Shown: piece by piece, positions 37,818 to 47,610 of the stretch
Numbering within the stretch: the stretch's first letter is position 1
Layout: every line of letters starts with the position of its first letter
Notes under the pieces: generated by a model
Told to the model about the DNA's origin: nothing
Databases searched by the model: none
Seen by the model: the letters and a program-made list of their open reading frames with translations, nothing else
Translations under genes and position numbers: made by a program
DNA from: CAYYTU01 sp964474655
GTDB taxonomy: Bacteria > Chloroflexota > Anaerolineae > B4-G1
DNA length: 64,000 nt
Reading direction: 5' to 3'
Assembly (NCBI GenBank): GCA_964474655.1
Contig: CAYYTU010000005.1
Coordinates: 1 to 64,000 of the forward strand

Positions 37818-38150
37818 GTGGCTAGCCGAATTAAGCAGGGTGACATAGTTGAGGTTATTTCTGGCAATGATCGCGGGTTAAGAGGGACTGTTCAGCGAAT
37901 CTTACCCAGCGAGGATCGCGTCGTCGTATCTGGTGTCAATATTGTTCAGAAGCACCAGCGCCCTATGCGTGCCGGACGGCAAGAAGTTCAACCTGGTATT
38001 ATCGATTTTGAAGCTCCAATTCATATCTCTAATGTGATGCCAGTGTGCCCATTGTGCAATCAGCGCACCCGCGTTGGCTTTACGAAGCAGGATGATGGCC
38101 GTAAGGTGCGTGTGTGTAAAAAGTGCAATGAAGTGATGGATAGGAGATAG
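37818..38150 (+). CDS. rplX: 50S ribosomal protein L24, zinc-ribbon form
   Basis: L24, 110 residues from the GTG 8 bases after AGGAG; an in-frame GTG at 37809 overlaps the SD. The KOW motif '[20 protein letters not shown]' is at the start. The C-terminal half has '[15 protein letters not shown]' and '[10 protein letters not shown]', two CxxC pairs that should bind zinc; E. coli and B. subtilis L24 lack them. Early-assembly protein near the tunnel exit. Confidence 0.95.
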   Translation: MASRIKQGDIVEVISGNDRGLRGTVQRILPSEDRVVVSGVNIVQKHQRPMRAGRQEVQPGIIDFEAPIHISNVMPVCPLCNQRTRVGFTKQDDGRKVRVCKKCNEVMDRR

Positions 38151-38154
38151 ATTG

Positions 38155-38694
38155 ATGCAACGTTTGCGGAAACGTTATTATGAAGAAGTGCGGCCCGCAT
38201 TGATGGAGGAGTTTGGGTACGATAACATAATGGAAGTGCCGCGCGTGCGAAAAATCGTGGTCAACATCGGCGTGGGCGAGGCGCAAGAAGATGCCAAGGC
38301 GTTGGATCACGCGGTGCGCGACGTTGAGACAATCACCGGCCAACACCCCGTGGTTACCAGGGCGCGCCGTTCTATCTCGGCGTTTAAGATGCGAGAGGGA
38401 GATCCGGTCGGCGTGGTGGCCACCCTGCGGGGCGACCGCATGTGGGCGTTTCTGGATCGATTGTGCAATGTGGCGCTCCCGCGCCAGCGTGACTTCCGCG
38501 GCGTTAATGACACTCTTGACGGGCGGGGCAATTACGTATTGGGCTTGACCGAGCAGCTCGTCTTCCCCGAGATCGATTACGATACGGTGGATAAAGTGCG
38601 GGGTATGGGAATTACCATCACCACCACCGCTACCACCGATGAAGAGGGACGCCGATTGCTTGATCTACTGGGAATGCCGTTTCGACGTCAATAG
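38155..38694 (+). CDS. rplE: 50S ribosomal protein L5
   Basis: L5, 179 residues from the ATG after AGGAG (a TTG codon directly before it is less likely). Binds 5S rRNA and contacts P-site tRNA. '[18 protein letters not shown]', '[23 protein letters not shown]' and '[11 protein letters not shown]' are typical. Confidence 0.97.
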   Translation: MQRLRKRYYEEVRPALMEEFGYDNIMEVPRVRKIVVNIGVGEAQEDAKALDHAVRDVETITGQHPVVTRARRSISAFKMREGDPVGVVATLRGDRMWAFLDRLCNVALPRQRDFRGVNDTLDGRGNYVLGLTEQLVFPEIDYDTVDKVRGMGITITTTATTDEEGRRLLDLLGMPFRRQ

Positions 38695-38715
38695 ATTGGG
38701 AGTCGAGGAGCGAGT

Positions 38716-38898
38716 ATGGCGAGAAAGTGTCTGATTGAACGAGAGAAGGACCGCAAGTACGAAGTGCGAGAGCGAAATCGCTGCAAGCGATGTGGTCGAC
38801 CGCGAGGTTATATGCGTCGCTTTCAGCTGTGCCGCATTTGCTTTCGAGAACTTGCCTTGAAAGGCGAGATCCCGGGTGTAAGGAAGGCTAGTTGGTAG
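38716..38898 (+). CDS. rpsN: 30S ribosomal protein S14, zinc type
   Basis: The short S14 (60 residues) with zinc ligands '[21 protein letters not shown]', i.e. CxxC-x12-CxxC. The family has a long zinc-free version used under zinc shortage; only the zinc form is seen here. Confidence 0.97.
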   Translation: MARKCLIEREKDRKYEVRERNRCKRCGRPRGYMRRFQLCRICFRELALKGEIPGVRKASW

Positions 38899-38965
38899 CC
38901 GGCTGGAAGAGTCACGTGGGAATAAGGGCTTTTTTTCGGGATTGTCCAAAGGGAGGACTTATTCA

Positions 38966-39373
38966 ATGACGGTTTCTGATTCAATCGCTGATATGTTGGC
39001 TCGTATACGCAACGCTTTGACCGCGGACCATTCGAGCGTAAGCATACCAGCGTCTAATACAAAAATAGCAATTGCAAAAATCCTGAAGGATGAAGGGTTT
39101 GTTGAGGATTATCACGTGACCAACGAGCGCCCGCAGTCTCAGCTGATCATTGATCTCAAGTACGTGGGCAAGCGGAAGGATCGCCACTCGGTGATCACGG
39201 GGATGGAGCGCGTGAGTAAACCAGGGCGGCGTGTCTACAAGGGCGCTTCTGAAGTGCCTTGGGTCCGTAGCGGGATGGGAATTGCCATTCTGACGACGTC
39301 CAAGGGCGTGATGACCGGGCAACAGGCGCGACGTCTTGGTATCGGTGGCGAAGTGCTTTGTTACGTGTGGTAG
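38966..39373 (+). CDS. rpsH: 30S ribosomal protein S8
   Basis: S8, 135 residues; the ATG at 38966 lies 7 bases after GGGAGGAC, while an in-frame TTG at 38942 has no SD. Central-domain assembly protein and, in E. coli, repressor of the spc operon. 'DMLARIRNALTADHSSVSIPAS' and 'SKGVMTGQQARRLGIGGEVLCYVW' identify it. Confidence 0.97.
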   Translation: MTVSDSIADMLARIRNALTADHSSVSIPASNTKIAIAKILKDEGFVEDYHVTNERPQSQLIIDLKYVGKRKDRHSVITGMERVSKPGRRVYKGASEVPWVRSGMGIAILTTSKGVMTGQQARRLGIGGEVLCYVW

Positions 39374-39392
39374 TGTCTGAAGGAGACGTGTT

Positions 39393-39953
39393 ATGTCACG
39401 AATTGGTCGAATGCCAATTTCTGTACCCGATAAAGTAGAGGTGCAGATTGATAGAAATGAGGTGACGGTGTCCGGCCCCCAGGGGACGCTCTCCCGTGAG
39501 TTCCATCCGGATATGGAGATTATGCTGGAAGATGGTCAATTAAAAGTCAACCGCCCGACCGACCAGCGACGACATCGGGAATTGCATGGTCTGACCCGCA
39601 CGTTGCTTGAGAATATGATCGTCGGTGTGACGGAAGGGTACCAGAAGAAGCTGGAGGTCCGGGGTGTCGGCTATCGGGTGGATCAGGAGAATGATGGTAG
39701 CCTGGAGCTACAGCTGGGCTTTTCGCATCCGGTACACATCACACCCCCTGAGGGAATCGAATTCGAAGTCGAACCGCGGGCCAAGATGATCACGGTAAGC
39801 GGGGCGAACAAGGAACTCGTCGGACGTGTGGCAGCGGAGATCAGAGCTTGGCGACCACCTGAACCCTACAAAGGCAAAGGAGTTCGCTACTTTGGTGAGC
39901 ACGTGCCGCGCAAGGCTGGTAAGGCCGGTAAGATTGGCGCTGGTACATACTAG
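39393..39953 (+). CDS. rplF: 50S ribosomal protein L6
   Basis: L6, 186 residues, at the base of the L7/L12 stalk near the factor-binding site. 'SRIGRMPISVPDKVEV', 'GVTEGYQKKLEVRGVGYR' and 'RPPEPYKGKGVRYFGE' are diagnostic; the last is the family signature (here W in RAWRPPEP). Confidence 0.97.
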   Translation: MSRIGRMPISVPDKVEVQIDRNEVTVSGPQGTLSREFHPDMEIMLEDGQLKVNRPTDQRRHRELHGLTRTLLENMIVGVTEGYQKKLEVRGVGYRVDQENDGSLELQLGFSHPVHITPPEGIEFEVEPRAKMITVSGANKELVGRVAAEIRAWRPPEPYKGKGVRYFGEHVPRKAGKAGKIGAGTY

Positions 39954-39973
39954 TGACGGATTGAAGGTGAGAT

Positions 39974-40339
39974 ATGCCAGAAATTGATCGTCGAAAAGCC
40001 CGCTTGAAACGGCATAAGCGCATACGCAGAAACGTATCTGGGACATCAGAGCGACCGCGCTTGAACGTCTTCCGCAGCTTGCAGCATATCTATGCGCAGG
40101 TGATCGACGACGTTCAGGGACACACGCTGGTATCTGCGTCGACCATCGACTCGGAGATAGAATCTCAGCTGAGTGGCCTTTCCAAGACGGAGCAGGCCCG
40201 GATTGTCGGTCAGGTGGTAGCCGAGCGGGCGTTGGAAGCAGGTATCGAGCAGGTGGTATTTGACCGTGGCGGCTATGCCTATCATGGCCGCGTGAAGGCC
40301 CTGGCGGATGCGGCTCGTGAGAGCGGGCTCGACTTTTAG
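39974..40339 (+). CDS. rplR: 50S ribosomal protein L18
   Basis: L18, 121 residues, binds 5S rRNA with L5. '[34 protein letters not shown]' and '[23 protein letters not shown]' are typical. AAGGTGAG precedes the ATG. Confidence 0.97.
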   Translation: MPEIDRRKARLKRHKRIRRNVSGTSERPRLNVFRSLQHIYAQVIDDVQGHTLVSASTIDSEIESQLSGLSKTEQARIVGQVVAERALEAGIEQVVFDRGGYAYHGRVKALADAARESGLDF

Positions 40340-40373
40340 GCGCGAAGTAGATCGGAAATAGATCGGAGGCTAC

Positions 40374-40889
40374 ATGGCCCAGTTCGATGAACGAAAAGAA
40401 CTAGAAGAGCACGTCGTAGATATCAAGCGCGTGGCGACGGTCGTCAAGGGAGGTCGACGTTTTGGCTTTCGGGTGGTCACCGTTGTGGGCGACAATAACG
40501 GGCGTGTTGGTATGGGGATCGGCAAAGCGCGCGGCGTCCCCGATGCGATTCATAAAGGTATGGATCGAGCGCGAGACAGTATGATTGAGGTGCCCCTGAT
40601 GGGGACCACAATCCCACACGACATCATCGGGAAGTGTGGAGGCGCGAGAGTTATGCTCAAGCCCGCTGCGCCCGGTACCGGCGTGATCGCGGCCAGCAAC
40701 GTTCGCGCCGTTCTAAAGTCTGCCGGCGTGCAGGACGTGCTGACGAAATCGTTAGGGAGCCCCAACGCTCTCAGTGTGGTACGAGCGACGATGGATGGCT
40801 TGCAGAGACTGCGCAGTGTGGAAGAAGTAGCGCGCGAGCGCGGTTTACCCAAAGAACGCGTGACGCCCTTCTGGAGTCGAGGACAATGA
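40374..40889 (+). CDS. rpsE: 30S ribosomal protein S5
   Basis: S5, 171 residues, at the mRNA entry and decoding region. 'VATVVKGGRRFGFRVVTVVGDNNGRVG' holds the spectinomycin-contact loop, wild type; 'LKPAAPGTGVIAASNVRAVLKSAGV' follows. Its TGA overlaps the ATG of rpmD. Confidence 0.97.
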   Translation: MAQFDERKELEEHVVDIKRVATVVKGGRRFGFRVVTVVGDNNGRVGMGIGKARGVPDAIHKGMDRARDSMIEVPLMGTTIPHDIIGKCGGARVMLKPAAPGTGVIAASNVRAVLKSAGVQDVLTKSLGSPNALSVVRATMDGLQRLRSVEEVARERGLPKERVTPFWSRGQ

Positions 40890-41077
40890 GTAAGGTACGT
40901 ATCACGTTGACCAGGAGCCCTATCGGCACCTCCCCCCGCCAGCGCCGTACGTTGGAGGGGTTGAATCTGCGACGTTTACACCAGACCGTGGAACACGAAG
41001 ACACGCCGTCCCTTCGCGGTATGATAACGCGGGTGGAGCACCTGGTATCGGTTGAGGAAGTAGAAGAGTCAGAGTAG
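40886..41077 (+). CDS. rpmD: 50S ribosomal protein L30
   Basis: A 63-residue L30 ('[26 protein letters not shown]'), overlapping rpsE by 4 bases (ATGA). The typical 'IG....QR.TL..LGL' pattern is kept, with N for G in 'GLNLRRL'. An acidic tail EVEESE closes it. Confidence 0.95.
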   Translation: MSKVRITLTRSPIGTSPRQRRTLEGLNLRRLHQTVEHEDTPSLRGMITRVEHLVSVEEVEESE

Positions 41078-41094
41078 TGGATGGAGACAGTGGG

Positions 41095-41580
41095 ATGAAG
41101 CTGCATGAATTAAAACCTGCTGAAGGTTCGAAACATGGACGTAAGCGAGTGGGACGTGGACGCGGTTCTGGATATGGCAAGACGGCCGGGCGCGGTACAA
41201 AAGGCCAGAATGCTCGTAGTGGTGGCGGTGTACGCCCTGGCTTTGAAGGCGGTCAGACGCCGCTGTGGCAACGCCGCCCGAAAGAACGCGGTGAGGACTT
41301 CATCGATCCCTGGCGCGTTAGCTTTACGCCAGTTAACTTGAAGCGCATCGCCCTGGCCGATTTCCCGGAGGGGGCAGAAGTCACGCCGCAGTCGTTGGCG
41401 GAAGCCGGTATCATTCAGCGAGCTGACGAGCTCGTCGTTATTCTGGCGCGAGGCGATCTGGAGAAACCGCTTGTGGTCAAGGCGCATCGATTCTCCAAGA
41501 GCGCCCGGGCTAAGATTGAGGCTGCCGGTGGAACGGTCGAAGAGTTACCTTGGCAACGGGGTGGTCACCGGACGCGATAA
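41095..41580 (+). CDS. rplO: 50S ribosomal protein L15
   Basis: L15, 161 residues from '[14 protein letters not shown]' with GGAGAC upstream; an in-frame GTG overlapping the rpmD stop (41077) is less likely. '[35 protein letters not shown]' is the long basic loop of the family. Late-assembly protein, just upstream of secY as usual. Confidence 0.96.
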   Translation: MKLHELKPAEGSKHGRKRVGRGRGSGYGKTAGRGTKGQNARSGGGVRPGFEGGQTPLWQRRPKERGEDFIDPWRVSFTPVNLKRIALADFPEGAEVTPQSLAEAGIIQRADELVVILARGDLEKPLVVKAHRFSKSARAKIEAAGGTVEELPWQRGGHRTR

Positions 41581-41618
41581 CCAATTGGTTACGAGAGGCG
41601 AGGACGGGGGAATAAGCG

Positions 41619-42953
41619 ATGATTAAAGCTCTGCGCAACGCTATGACGTTGCCGGATCTGAGGCGTAAGCTATTATATACGCTCTTGATACTGGTGGTCT
41701 ACAGGGCAGCGGCTCACGTGCCGGTCCCGGGCGTGAATCAAACTGCGCTGGCTCAGTTGTTGTCCGGAACGGGCGGCGCCAGCAATCTCTTCAACTTGTT
41801 GGATATGTTATCCGGTGGGGCCGTGGCCCAGTTCTCGGTGATGGCTAACGGTGTCTACCCTTATGTCACTGCCAGTATTATTATGCAGCTGCTGACGCCT
41901 ATCATCCCCCAGCTGGAGCAGCTGCAGGAAGAGGGTGAAGCCGGACAGCAGAAGATTAACCAGTGGACTTACTACATCGCCATCCCGATGGGATTGTTGC
42001 AGGCCTTCGGGCAGATTCGCCTGGTCAACACCGGAGCTACACCGGTCCTGCCCCTGTTTGGGTTCGGGACCCCGGAAAGCACGCTAGCTACTGTCTCGGT
42101 GCTCGTGACGATGACGGCCGGCACGATGTTCGCCGTCTGGCTCGGCGAGTTGATCACAGAGCAAGGGATCGGCAATGGCCTTTCGATGATTATCTTCAGC
42201 GGCATCGTCGTCCGCGTGCCGGAGAACCTGATACGCATCTGGACCCAGGCCCAAACGATGGAGAGCGGTGGTGTGGGTATGGGAATCTTGATGATTGGCA
42301 TCTTTTTGCTCATCACCGCCGCCATTATGTTTGTGATCGTTGTCGTGCAGGAAGGCGAGCGGCGGATTCCCGTTCGATACAGCAAACGTGTACGCGGGCG
42401 GAAGATGTATGGCGGGCAGAGCACACACATTCCCTTGCGGGTCAATATGGCCGGAATGATTCCTTTGATCTTTGCCCAATCGATACTCACCTTCCCAGCT
42501 GTAATTGCACAGTTCTTTGTCGGGGCGGAAAGTGAGGCAGTGTCACAGTTTGCTCGTACGATGACGGATTTCTTTAGCGCCCAAAGTCCCTGGTATGGCG
42601 TGTTATATTTCTTGGCCGTCGTCGGCTTTACCTACTTTTACACTGACGTTATGATCCAGCAGCAGGACCTGCCCGGTTCACTTAAGCGACAAGGGGGGTT
42701 CATCCCGGGCATCCGACCGGGCCGCCGGACGTCTGAGTACATCAACGCGATCTACCGCCGCATCACGTTAGTCGGGGCTCTCTTCCTGGGTGGCGTGGCA
42801 GTTGTTCCTTACATCGTCGATCTGTTTCTGCAGACCAGGGTTTTGCTCATTACCTCCTCTGGGCTTTTGATTGTGGTCGGCGTGGTGTTGGATACGCTAC
42901 GCCAGCTGGAAGCGGAGTTGTTGATGCGCCGCTATGAAGGGTTCATGAAGTAG
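41619..42953 (+). CDS. secY: Protein translocase subunit SecY
   Basis: SecY, 444 residues and ten membrane spans, the channel for protein export. 'RLLIRAAAHVPVPGVN'-like start, 'FNLLDMLSGGAVAQFSVMANGVYPYVTASIIMQLL' (plug and TM2), 'GIGNGLSMIIFSGIV' and 'LPGSLKRQGGFIPGIRPG' (cytoplasmic loop touching SecA) are all in place. It sits between rplO and adk in the standard spc order. Confidence 0.98.
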   Translation: MIKALRNAMTLPDLRRKLLYTLLILVVYRAAAHVPVPGVNQTALAQLLSGTGGASNLFNLLDMLSGGAVAQFSVMANGVYPYVTASIIMQLLTPIIPQLEQLQEEGEAGQQKINQWTYYIAIPMGLLQAFGQIRLVNTGATPVLPLFGFGTPESTLATVSVLVTMTAGTMFAVWLGELITEQGIGNGLSMIIFSGIVVRVPENLIRIWTQAQTMESGGVGMGILMIGIFLLITAAIMFVIVVVQEGERRIPVRYSKRVRGRKMYGGQSTHIPLRVNMAGMIPLIFAQSILTFPAVIAQFFVGAESEAVSQFARTMTDFFSAQSPWYGVLYFLAVVGFTYFYTDVMIQQQDLPGSLKRQGGFIPGIRPGRRTSEYINAIYRRITLVGALFLGGVAVVPYIVDLFLQTRVLLITSSGLLIVVGVVLDTLRQLEAELLMRRYEGFMK

Positions 42954-42962
42954 GGGGATCCA

Positions 42963-43619
42963 GTGAGCACTGTCATTGTATTGTTGGGCCCGCCTGGGGC
43001 GGGGAAAGGCACCCAGGCCAAGATGTTAGTTGAGGCGTTAGGCATCCCGCACGTCTCTAGCGGCGATCTCTTTCGCGATCACCTCAGCCGTGAGACAGAG
43101 CTGGGGCAGATGGCGCAGGCCTATATGGATCGCGGCGAGTTGGTGCCTGACGACGTGACGGTGACGATGGTAATGGAGCGGATTAGTCGCACCGATTGTG
43201 CGGAGGGCATCATCCTGGATGGCTTCCCGCGTACGTTGAGCCAGGCGGCTGCTCTTGACGAGGCTTTGCACGAGCGCGGGCAATCTCTGACGTTGGTTCC
43301 GCTCATTGACGTCTCTGACGAGGAGGTCGTCCGCAGGCTCACGGCACGGCGGGTCTGTCGGGCATGCGGGGCCGTCTATAACCTGCTCTTTAATCCACCC
43401 TCGGAGGAGGGGGTGTGTGACGTATGCGGCAGCGAGCTCTATCAGCGTGATGACGATAACCCAGAGACGGTTCGTACCCGACTCTATACCTATTACAAAC
43501 AGACTTCCCCGCTGATTGGGTATTATTTTGCTCAAGACTTGCTGGAGAGGATCGACGGTGAGCAGTCGCTGGATGATGTCTATGCCGACCTTTGGGATGT
43601 TGTAAAGAAGGCTGTCTGA
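42963..43619 (+). CDS. adk: Adenylate kinase, zinc-LID type
   Basis: 218 residues, GTG start. Converts AMP + ATP to two ADP. P loop 'GPPGAGKGTQA', AMP site 'SSGDLFR' and 'DGFPRTLSQA', and the long LID domain with 'CRACG...CDVCGS', four Cys that bind zinc as in Gram-positive enzymes. Nine bases separate it from secY; map follows directly. Confidence 0.97.
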   Translation: MSTVIVLLGPPGAGKGTQAKMLVEALGIPHVSSGDLFRDHLSRETELGQMAQAYMDRGELVPDDVTVTMVMERISRTDCAEGIILDGFPRTLSQAAALDEALHERGQSLTLVPLIDVSDEEVVRRLTARRVCRACGAVYNLLFNPPSEEGVCDVCGSELYQRDDDNPETVRTRLYTYYKQTSPLIGYYFAQDLLERIDGEQSLDDVYADLWDVVKKAV

Positions 43620-43629
43620 GGGGCGTCTC

Positions 43630-44394
43630 TTGATTACCTTAAAATCGGAATCGGCACTTGAGAAGATGCACCGGGCTGGTCGTATTGTGGCCGAGGTGTT
43701 GGCTTTAGTGAAGCAAGAAGCGGCGCCGGGCGTGACAACTGGCGAGCTTAACGAGATGGCGGAGGACATTATAATCCGCAACCACCAGGCCATCCCTTCA
43801 TTCAAGGGCTATCCGCCTGGCAGCCGACATCCGTTCCCGGCCGCCATCTGCGCCTCTATTAACGATGAGCTTGTCCACGGCATCCCGGGGCCGCGAGAGC
43901 TGCAGGAGGGCGATATATTGAGCGTAGACGTTGGGGCCATCGTGGATGGCTACCACGGGGATGCAGCTGTCACAATTCCGGTGGGCCAGATAAGTCCAGA
44001 GGTGGAAGAACTTCTGGAGGTGACCAGGGGCGCGCTGGAGGCGGGCATTGCAGCCGCCAGAGCTGGCAATCGCTCGGGCGACATTTCGGCCGCCATCCAA
44101 TCTTACGTCGAGGGACATGGCTACTGTGTGGTGCGCGAGTACACTGGGCACGGGATTGGGCGCCAAATGCACGAAGATCCGCAAGTGCCCAACCACGGCC
44201 GATCGGGGCAGGGCGTGCCTTTGCGCGAGGGTATGACGATCGCTTTGGAGCCGATGGTGTTGATTGATGATCCTTGTGTGAAGGTTCTGGATGATAACTG
44301 GACAGTAGCATCTTGCAGCGGTGCCCCAACGGCTCATTTTGAGCATACCATCTGCGTTAGAAATGGCGAAGCAGAAATTTTGACCAAATTATAG
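43630..44394 (+). CDS. map: Methionine aminopeptidase type I
   Basis: 254 residues, TTG start after GAGGGG. Removes N-terminal Met from new proteins with a two-metal centre: ligands in '[16 protein letters not shown]' (two Asp), '[11 protein letters not shown]' (His), 'ALEPMVL' (Glu) and 'HFEHTI' (Glu). All present. It ends the spc part; infA, which normally comes next, is absent and rpmJ follows. Confidence 0.97.
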   Translation: MITLKSESALEKMHRAGRIVAEVLALVKQEAAPGVTTGELNEMAEDIIIRNHQAIPSFKGYPPGSRHPFPAAICASINDELVHGIPGPRELQEGDILSVDVGAIVDGYHGDAAVTIPVGQISPEVEELLEVTRGALEAGIAAARAGNRSGDISAAIQSYVEGHGYCVVREYTGHGIGRQMHEDPQVPNHGRSGQGVPLREGMTIALEPMVLIDDPCVKVLDDNWTVASCSGAPTAHFEHTICVRNGEAEILTKL

Positions 44395-44416
44395 GAGTAG
44401 TGAGGAGGCTGAGAGG

Positions 44417-44530
44417 ATGAAGGTTTCAGCATCGGTGAAGAAGCGTTGTCCAAAGTGCAAAATTGTCCGTAGAAAAGGCACGGTTTACGTTATTTGTGAC
44501 AATCCGAAGCATAAGCAGCGTCAAGGGTAA
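44417..44530 (+). CDS. rpmJ: 50S ribosomal protein L36, zinc type
   Basis: A 37-residue protein, [17 protein letters not shown] and onward, with the C-x2-C-x12-C-x4-H zinc site ([16 protein letters not shown]). GAGAGG precedes the ATG. It lies between map and rpsM, the usual place apart from the missing infA. Confidence 0.95.
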   Translation: MKVSASVKKRCPKCKIVRRKGTVYVICDNPKHKQRQG

Positions 44531-44573
44531 TCGCGTTTTTGGACTGATCGGATAGAGGTAGGAGATTCTACAT

Positions 44574-44963
44574 ATGGCACGTATTGCAGGAGTTGACTTG
44601 CCGCGAGATAAGCGCGTAGAGGTGGGGTTGACGTATATCTACGGCATTGGTCGCAGCTTGAGCAATGAGATCTTAGAAAAAGCTGGTGTTGACCCCGACA
44701 CGCGCGTCAAAGACCTGACCGAGTCAGAGATCACCAGCTTGCGTTCGACCATCGACCGCGAATACACGGTGGAGGGTGACCTGCGGCGTGAAGTCCAGAT
44801 GAATATCCGGCGCTTGAAGGATATTCGATGCTATCGCGGGATTCGACACATCAAGGGATTGCCGGTTCGCGGACAGCGCACGCGCACCAACGCCCGCACC
44901 CGAAAAGGGCCTAAGAAGACAGTGGCCGGTCGTGGGCGCAAGCGCGGAATGAAGAAGAAGTAG
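44574..44963 (+). CDS. rpsM: 30S ribosomal protein S13
   Basis: S13, 129 residues, forms head-to-50S bridges and touches P-site tRNA. '[26 protein letters not shown]' and '[23 protein letters not shown]' are typical; the C-terminal tail is long and basic. Confidence 0.98.
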   Translation: MARIAGVDLPRDKRVEVGLTYIYGIGRSLSNEILEKAGVDPDTRVKDLTESEITSLRSTIDREYTVEGDLRREVQMNIRRLKDIRCYRGIRHIKGLPVRGQRTRTNARTRKGPKKTVAGRGRKRGMKKK

Positions 44964-44979
44964 AAGATAGGAGGAGAGC

Positions 44980-45366
44980 ATGGCGAAACGGCGATCAAGA
45001 CGACGTGGCGTCACCCGAAGGGTCTCAAAGGGACAAGCCCATATTCATGCCACATTTAATAACACCATCGTCACGATGACCGACCTGCAAGGGAACGTCC
45101 TTACCTGGGCCAGCGGCGGTTCCGTGGGGTTCAAAGGAGCCCGTCGAAGCACCTCGTTTGCAGCTCGACAGGCGGCCAATAAAGCCGCCGGGGAAGCACG
45201 CGAGTTCGGAATGAATGAGGTGGATGTCTTCGTGAAAGGGCCAGGGCCCGGTCGAGAGGCAGCGATACGCGCCATCCAGTCCACGGGGATGAAGGTGACC
45301 TCTATTTTGGACGTTACCCCGATCCCTCACAACGGCTGTCGCCCGCCCAAACGTCGTCGTACGTAA
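44980..45366 (+). CDS. rpsK: 30S ribosomal protein S11
   Basis: S11, 128 residues, on the 30S platform near the Shine-Dalgarno helix. '[30 protein letters not shown]', '[12 protein letters not shown]' and '[17 protein letters not shown]' identify it. AGGAGAG lies before the ATG. Confidence 0.98.
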   Translation: MAKRRSRRRGVTRRVSKGQAHIHATFNNTIVTMTDLQGNVLTWASGGSVGFKGARRSTSFAARQAANKAAGEAREFGMNEVDVFVKGPGPGREAAIRAIQSTGMKVTSILDVTPIPHNGCRPPKRRRT

Positions 45367-45421
45367 CGATTGGTTGCGTGGGCTAGCGATCAATTTGTAG
45401 CAGATAGGAGTAGAGTGGAAT

Positions 45422-46063
45422 ATGGCAAGATATACCGGACCAGTTTGTAAACTGTGCCGTCGAGAGGGAGAGAAGCTGTTTTTGAAGGGGAAGCGATGTT
45501 TTTCCCCCAAATGCCCATTTGAGCGGAAACGTGGTTACCCTCCCGGTGATCACGGGTGGCTGGCGCGGTTTCGACGCCGGCGCCAGTCGGACTACGCGCG
45601 TCAGCTGCGTGAAAAGCAGAAGGCAAAGCGAATATACGGCCTGCTGGAGCGACAGCTACGTCGTTTCTATCGGGAGGCCGAACGTCGCCCCGGTATGACG
45701 GGGGAGAACCTCGTGGTCTTGTTGGAGCGGCGGTTGGATAACGTCGTCTATCGGCTGGGGCTTGCCGATTCGCGTCCCCAGGCGCGTCAGCTGGTGGCGC
45801 ACGGCCACTTCCTGGTGAACGGCAAACGCACCAAAGTCCCCTCGCAAATCGTGAGACGGGAGGACGTTATCACAGTCAGAGAAGCCAGTCTTAATAATTC
45901 TTTCTTCAAAGAGCGTGCTAAAAAGGTCGATGCGGGCTCGGCGCCGGGCTGGCTGAGCCTGGATGCTGATGCCTTGTCCGGGCGGATGATGAAAGAGCCG
46001 GGGCGCGAGGATATTGAGACACCGCTGAATGAACAGCTGATTGTTGAGTACTATTCGCGCTAG
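45422..46063 (+). CDS. rpsD: 30S ribosomal protein S4, zinc type
   Basis: S4, 213 residues, primary 16S-binding protein. The N-terminus '[26 protein letters not shown]' holds four Cys for zinc; the S4 RNA-binding motif is '[33 protein letters not shown]'. 'RGYPPGDHG' after the zinc site is a known bacterial variant. Length is near usual. Confidence 0.97.
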   Translation: MARYTGPVCKLCRREGEKLFLKGKRCFSPKCPFERKRGYPPGDHGWLARFRRRRQSDYARQLREKQKAKRIYGLLERQLRRFYREAERRPGMTGENLVVLLERRLDNVVYRLGLADSRPQARQLVAHGHFLVNGKRTKVPSQIVRREDVITVREASLNNSFFKERAKKVDAGSAPGWLSLDADALSGRMMKEPGREDIETPLNEQLIVEYYSR

Positions 46064-46200
46064 TGGTAGGATGACTGTTGGTGGAACTTTACATTGGGCC
46101 AGCTAAACAGACCTGTTGTTTGGATGGTCAATTTACTTTTGTCTAATCCTCTGAGTGCAGTTTCTATGTGGGTCGGAGGCTAGCAAAGAGGAGGCTTTGG

Positions 46201-47169
46201 TTGTCAATTCAAGTTTGGCCGAAAGTTGAGACGGACGTAATCTCTCAGACGTATGGTCGATTCATCATCGGCCCGTTGGAGAGTGGCTTTGGAATCACAG
46301 TGGGGAACGCCCTGCGGCGTGTGCTCCTATCGTCCTTGTCGGGCGCGGCGGTGACCGCGATACATATCTCCGATGTTCCGCACGAGTTCACTTCCATCCC
46401 CGGCGTCCGAGAGGACGTGGTCGAGGTCATCTTGCGGGTTAAACAGCTGCGGATGACGATGGAAGGCGAAGAGGAAAGGCATATGTCGCTGCGGGTGGAG
46501 GGGAGCGGCACAGTGACCGCGGGGGATATTATAGCCCCGCCGGAGATTGAGATCCTGAACCCCGGCCTGTGCCTGTTCAATATGGATGACGATGACGCCT
46601 CACTAGACATCGACTTCACCGTCGAGTATGGGCGCGGCTACCGTCCAGCCGATCAGCAAGGGCACGATAGCACGCTGGTGGGCGAGCTGCCGGTGGATGC
46701 TCTCTTCAGCCCCATCCGACGCGTCGCCTTTGACGTCGATCGAGCGCGGGTGGGACAGATGACGGATTATGACCGCCTCACTATGGAGATTTGGAGCGAC
46801 GGGCGAGTGGCGCCTCTGGAGGCGCTTAAAGAGGCGGCGCATATCCTGCAGAAACATCTGCGGCTTATCGCTGGCTTCTCCCTGGATGAGGAACTGGAAC
46901 CGTTGGAGATTGAAGAGGAAGAAGAGGAAAAGACTACCCCCGAGATGTACGATATGCCTCTCGATCGGCTCGATCTGAGCACCCGAGTCTTCAATGCCCT
47001 CCGCCGAGCCGGTATCAGCAGCGTGGGCGAAGTGATAGAGATGTTGGAAGAGGGCGGCGAGGATGCGCTGCTGGCCGTTCGAAACGTCGGGGATAAATCG
47101 TTAGAAGAAGTTCGCGAGTGCCTCCAGGAGGAGGGCTTGTTAGAAGATGTGGATATTGGAGGTGCGTGA
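46201..47169 (+). CDS. rpoA: RNA polymerase alpha subunit
   Basis: 322 residues from the TTG 6 bases after GAGGAGG; the longer frame from 46168 is unlikely. The N-terminal domain '[29 protein letters not shown]' dimerises and binds beta; the C-terminal domain '[25 protein letters not shown]...[11 protein letters not shown]'-like segment (here [12 protein letters not shown]) binds UP elements and regulators. The linker between them is very acidic (EEEEEEK, about residues 240-247). The 137-base gap before it shows no strong promoter. Its stop overlaps rplQ by one base. Confidence 0.97.
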   Translation: MSIQVWPKVETDVISQTYGRFIIGPLESGFGITVGNALRRVLLSSLSGAAVTAIHISDVPHEFTSIPGVREDVVEVILRVKQLRMTMEGEEERHMSLRVEGSGTVTAGDIIAPPEIEILNPGLCLFNMDDDDASLDIDFTVEYGRGYRPADQQGHDSTLVGELPVDALFSPIRRVAFDVDRARVGQMTDYDRLTMEIWSDGRVAPLEALKEAAHILQKHLRLIAGFSLDEELEPLEIEEEEEEKTTPEMYDMPLDRLDLSTRVFNALRRAGISSVGEVIEMLEEGGEDALLAVRNVGDKSLEEVRECLQEEGLLEDVDIGGA

Positions 47170-47585
47170 TGCGACACCGTGTCGCAGGCAAAAAACTGGG
47201 GCGTTCGTCTAAACACCGCAAGGCTCTATATCGCAATCTGGTGACGAGCCTGTTGTACCACGAGCGAATTAAAACCACGGAGGCCAAGGCCAAGGCGGCC
47301 CGTCGCCACGCGGAAAAGCTCATCACCTTGGCCAAGCGCGGCCTGGTCGCTGCGGAGGAAGATCCCAGCCGTGGCGTTCACGCTCGCAGGCTGGCCGCCA
47401 GCCGTATGCATCGCTGGGTGATGGACGAAGAGGGCTGGTGGGTCGATATTCTGGATAAGCTCTTCACGGATATAGCCCCGCGTTATATGGACCGCCCCGG
47501 CGGCTATACCCGCATCTACAAGCTGGGGCCCCGGAAGGGTGACGCGGCCCCGATGGTGTTGCTGGAATTAGTGGAAGAAGAGTAG
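47169..47585 (+). CDS. rplQ: 50S ribosomal protein L17
   Basis: L17, 138 residues, starting with the ATG that overlaps the rpoA stop (TGATG). '[37 protein letters not shown]' is the family start and '[24 protein letters not shown]' the end. A 20-residue insertion in the middle ('[16 protein letters not shown]') differs from E. coli. Confidence 0.96.
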   Translation: MRHRVAGKKLGRSSKHRKALYRNLVTSLLYHERIKTTEAKAKAARRHAEKLITLAKRGLVAAEEDPSRGVHARRLAASRMHRWVMDEEGWWVDILDKLFTDIAPRYMDRPGGYTRIYKLGPRKGDAAPMVLLELVEEE

Positions 47586-47610
47586 GCCGCGGCTACAGGT
47601 ATACGCCGTG

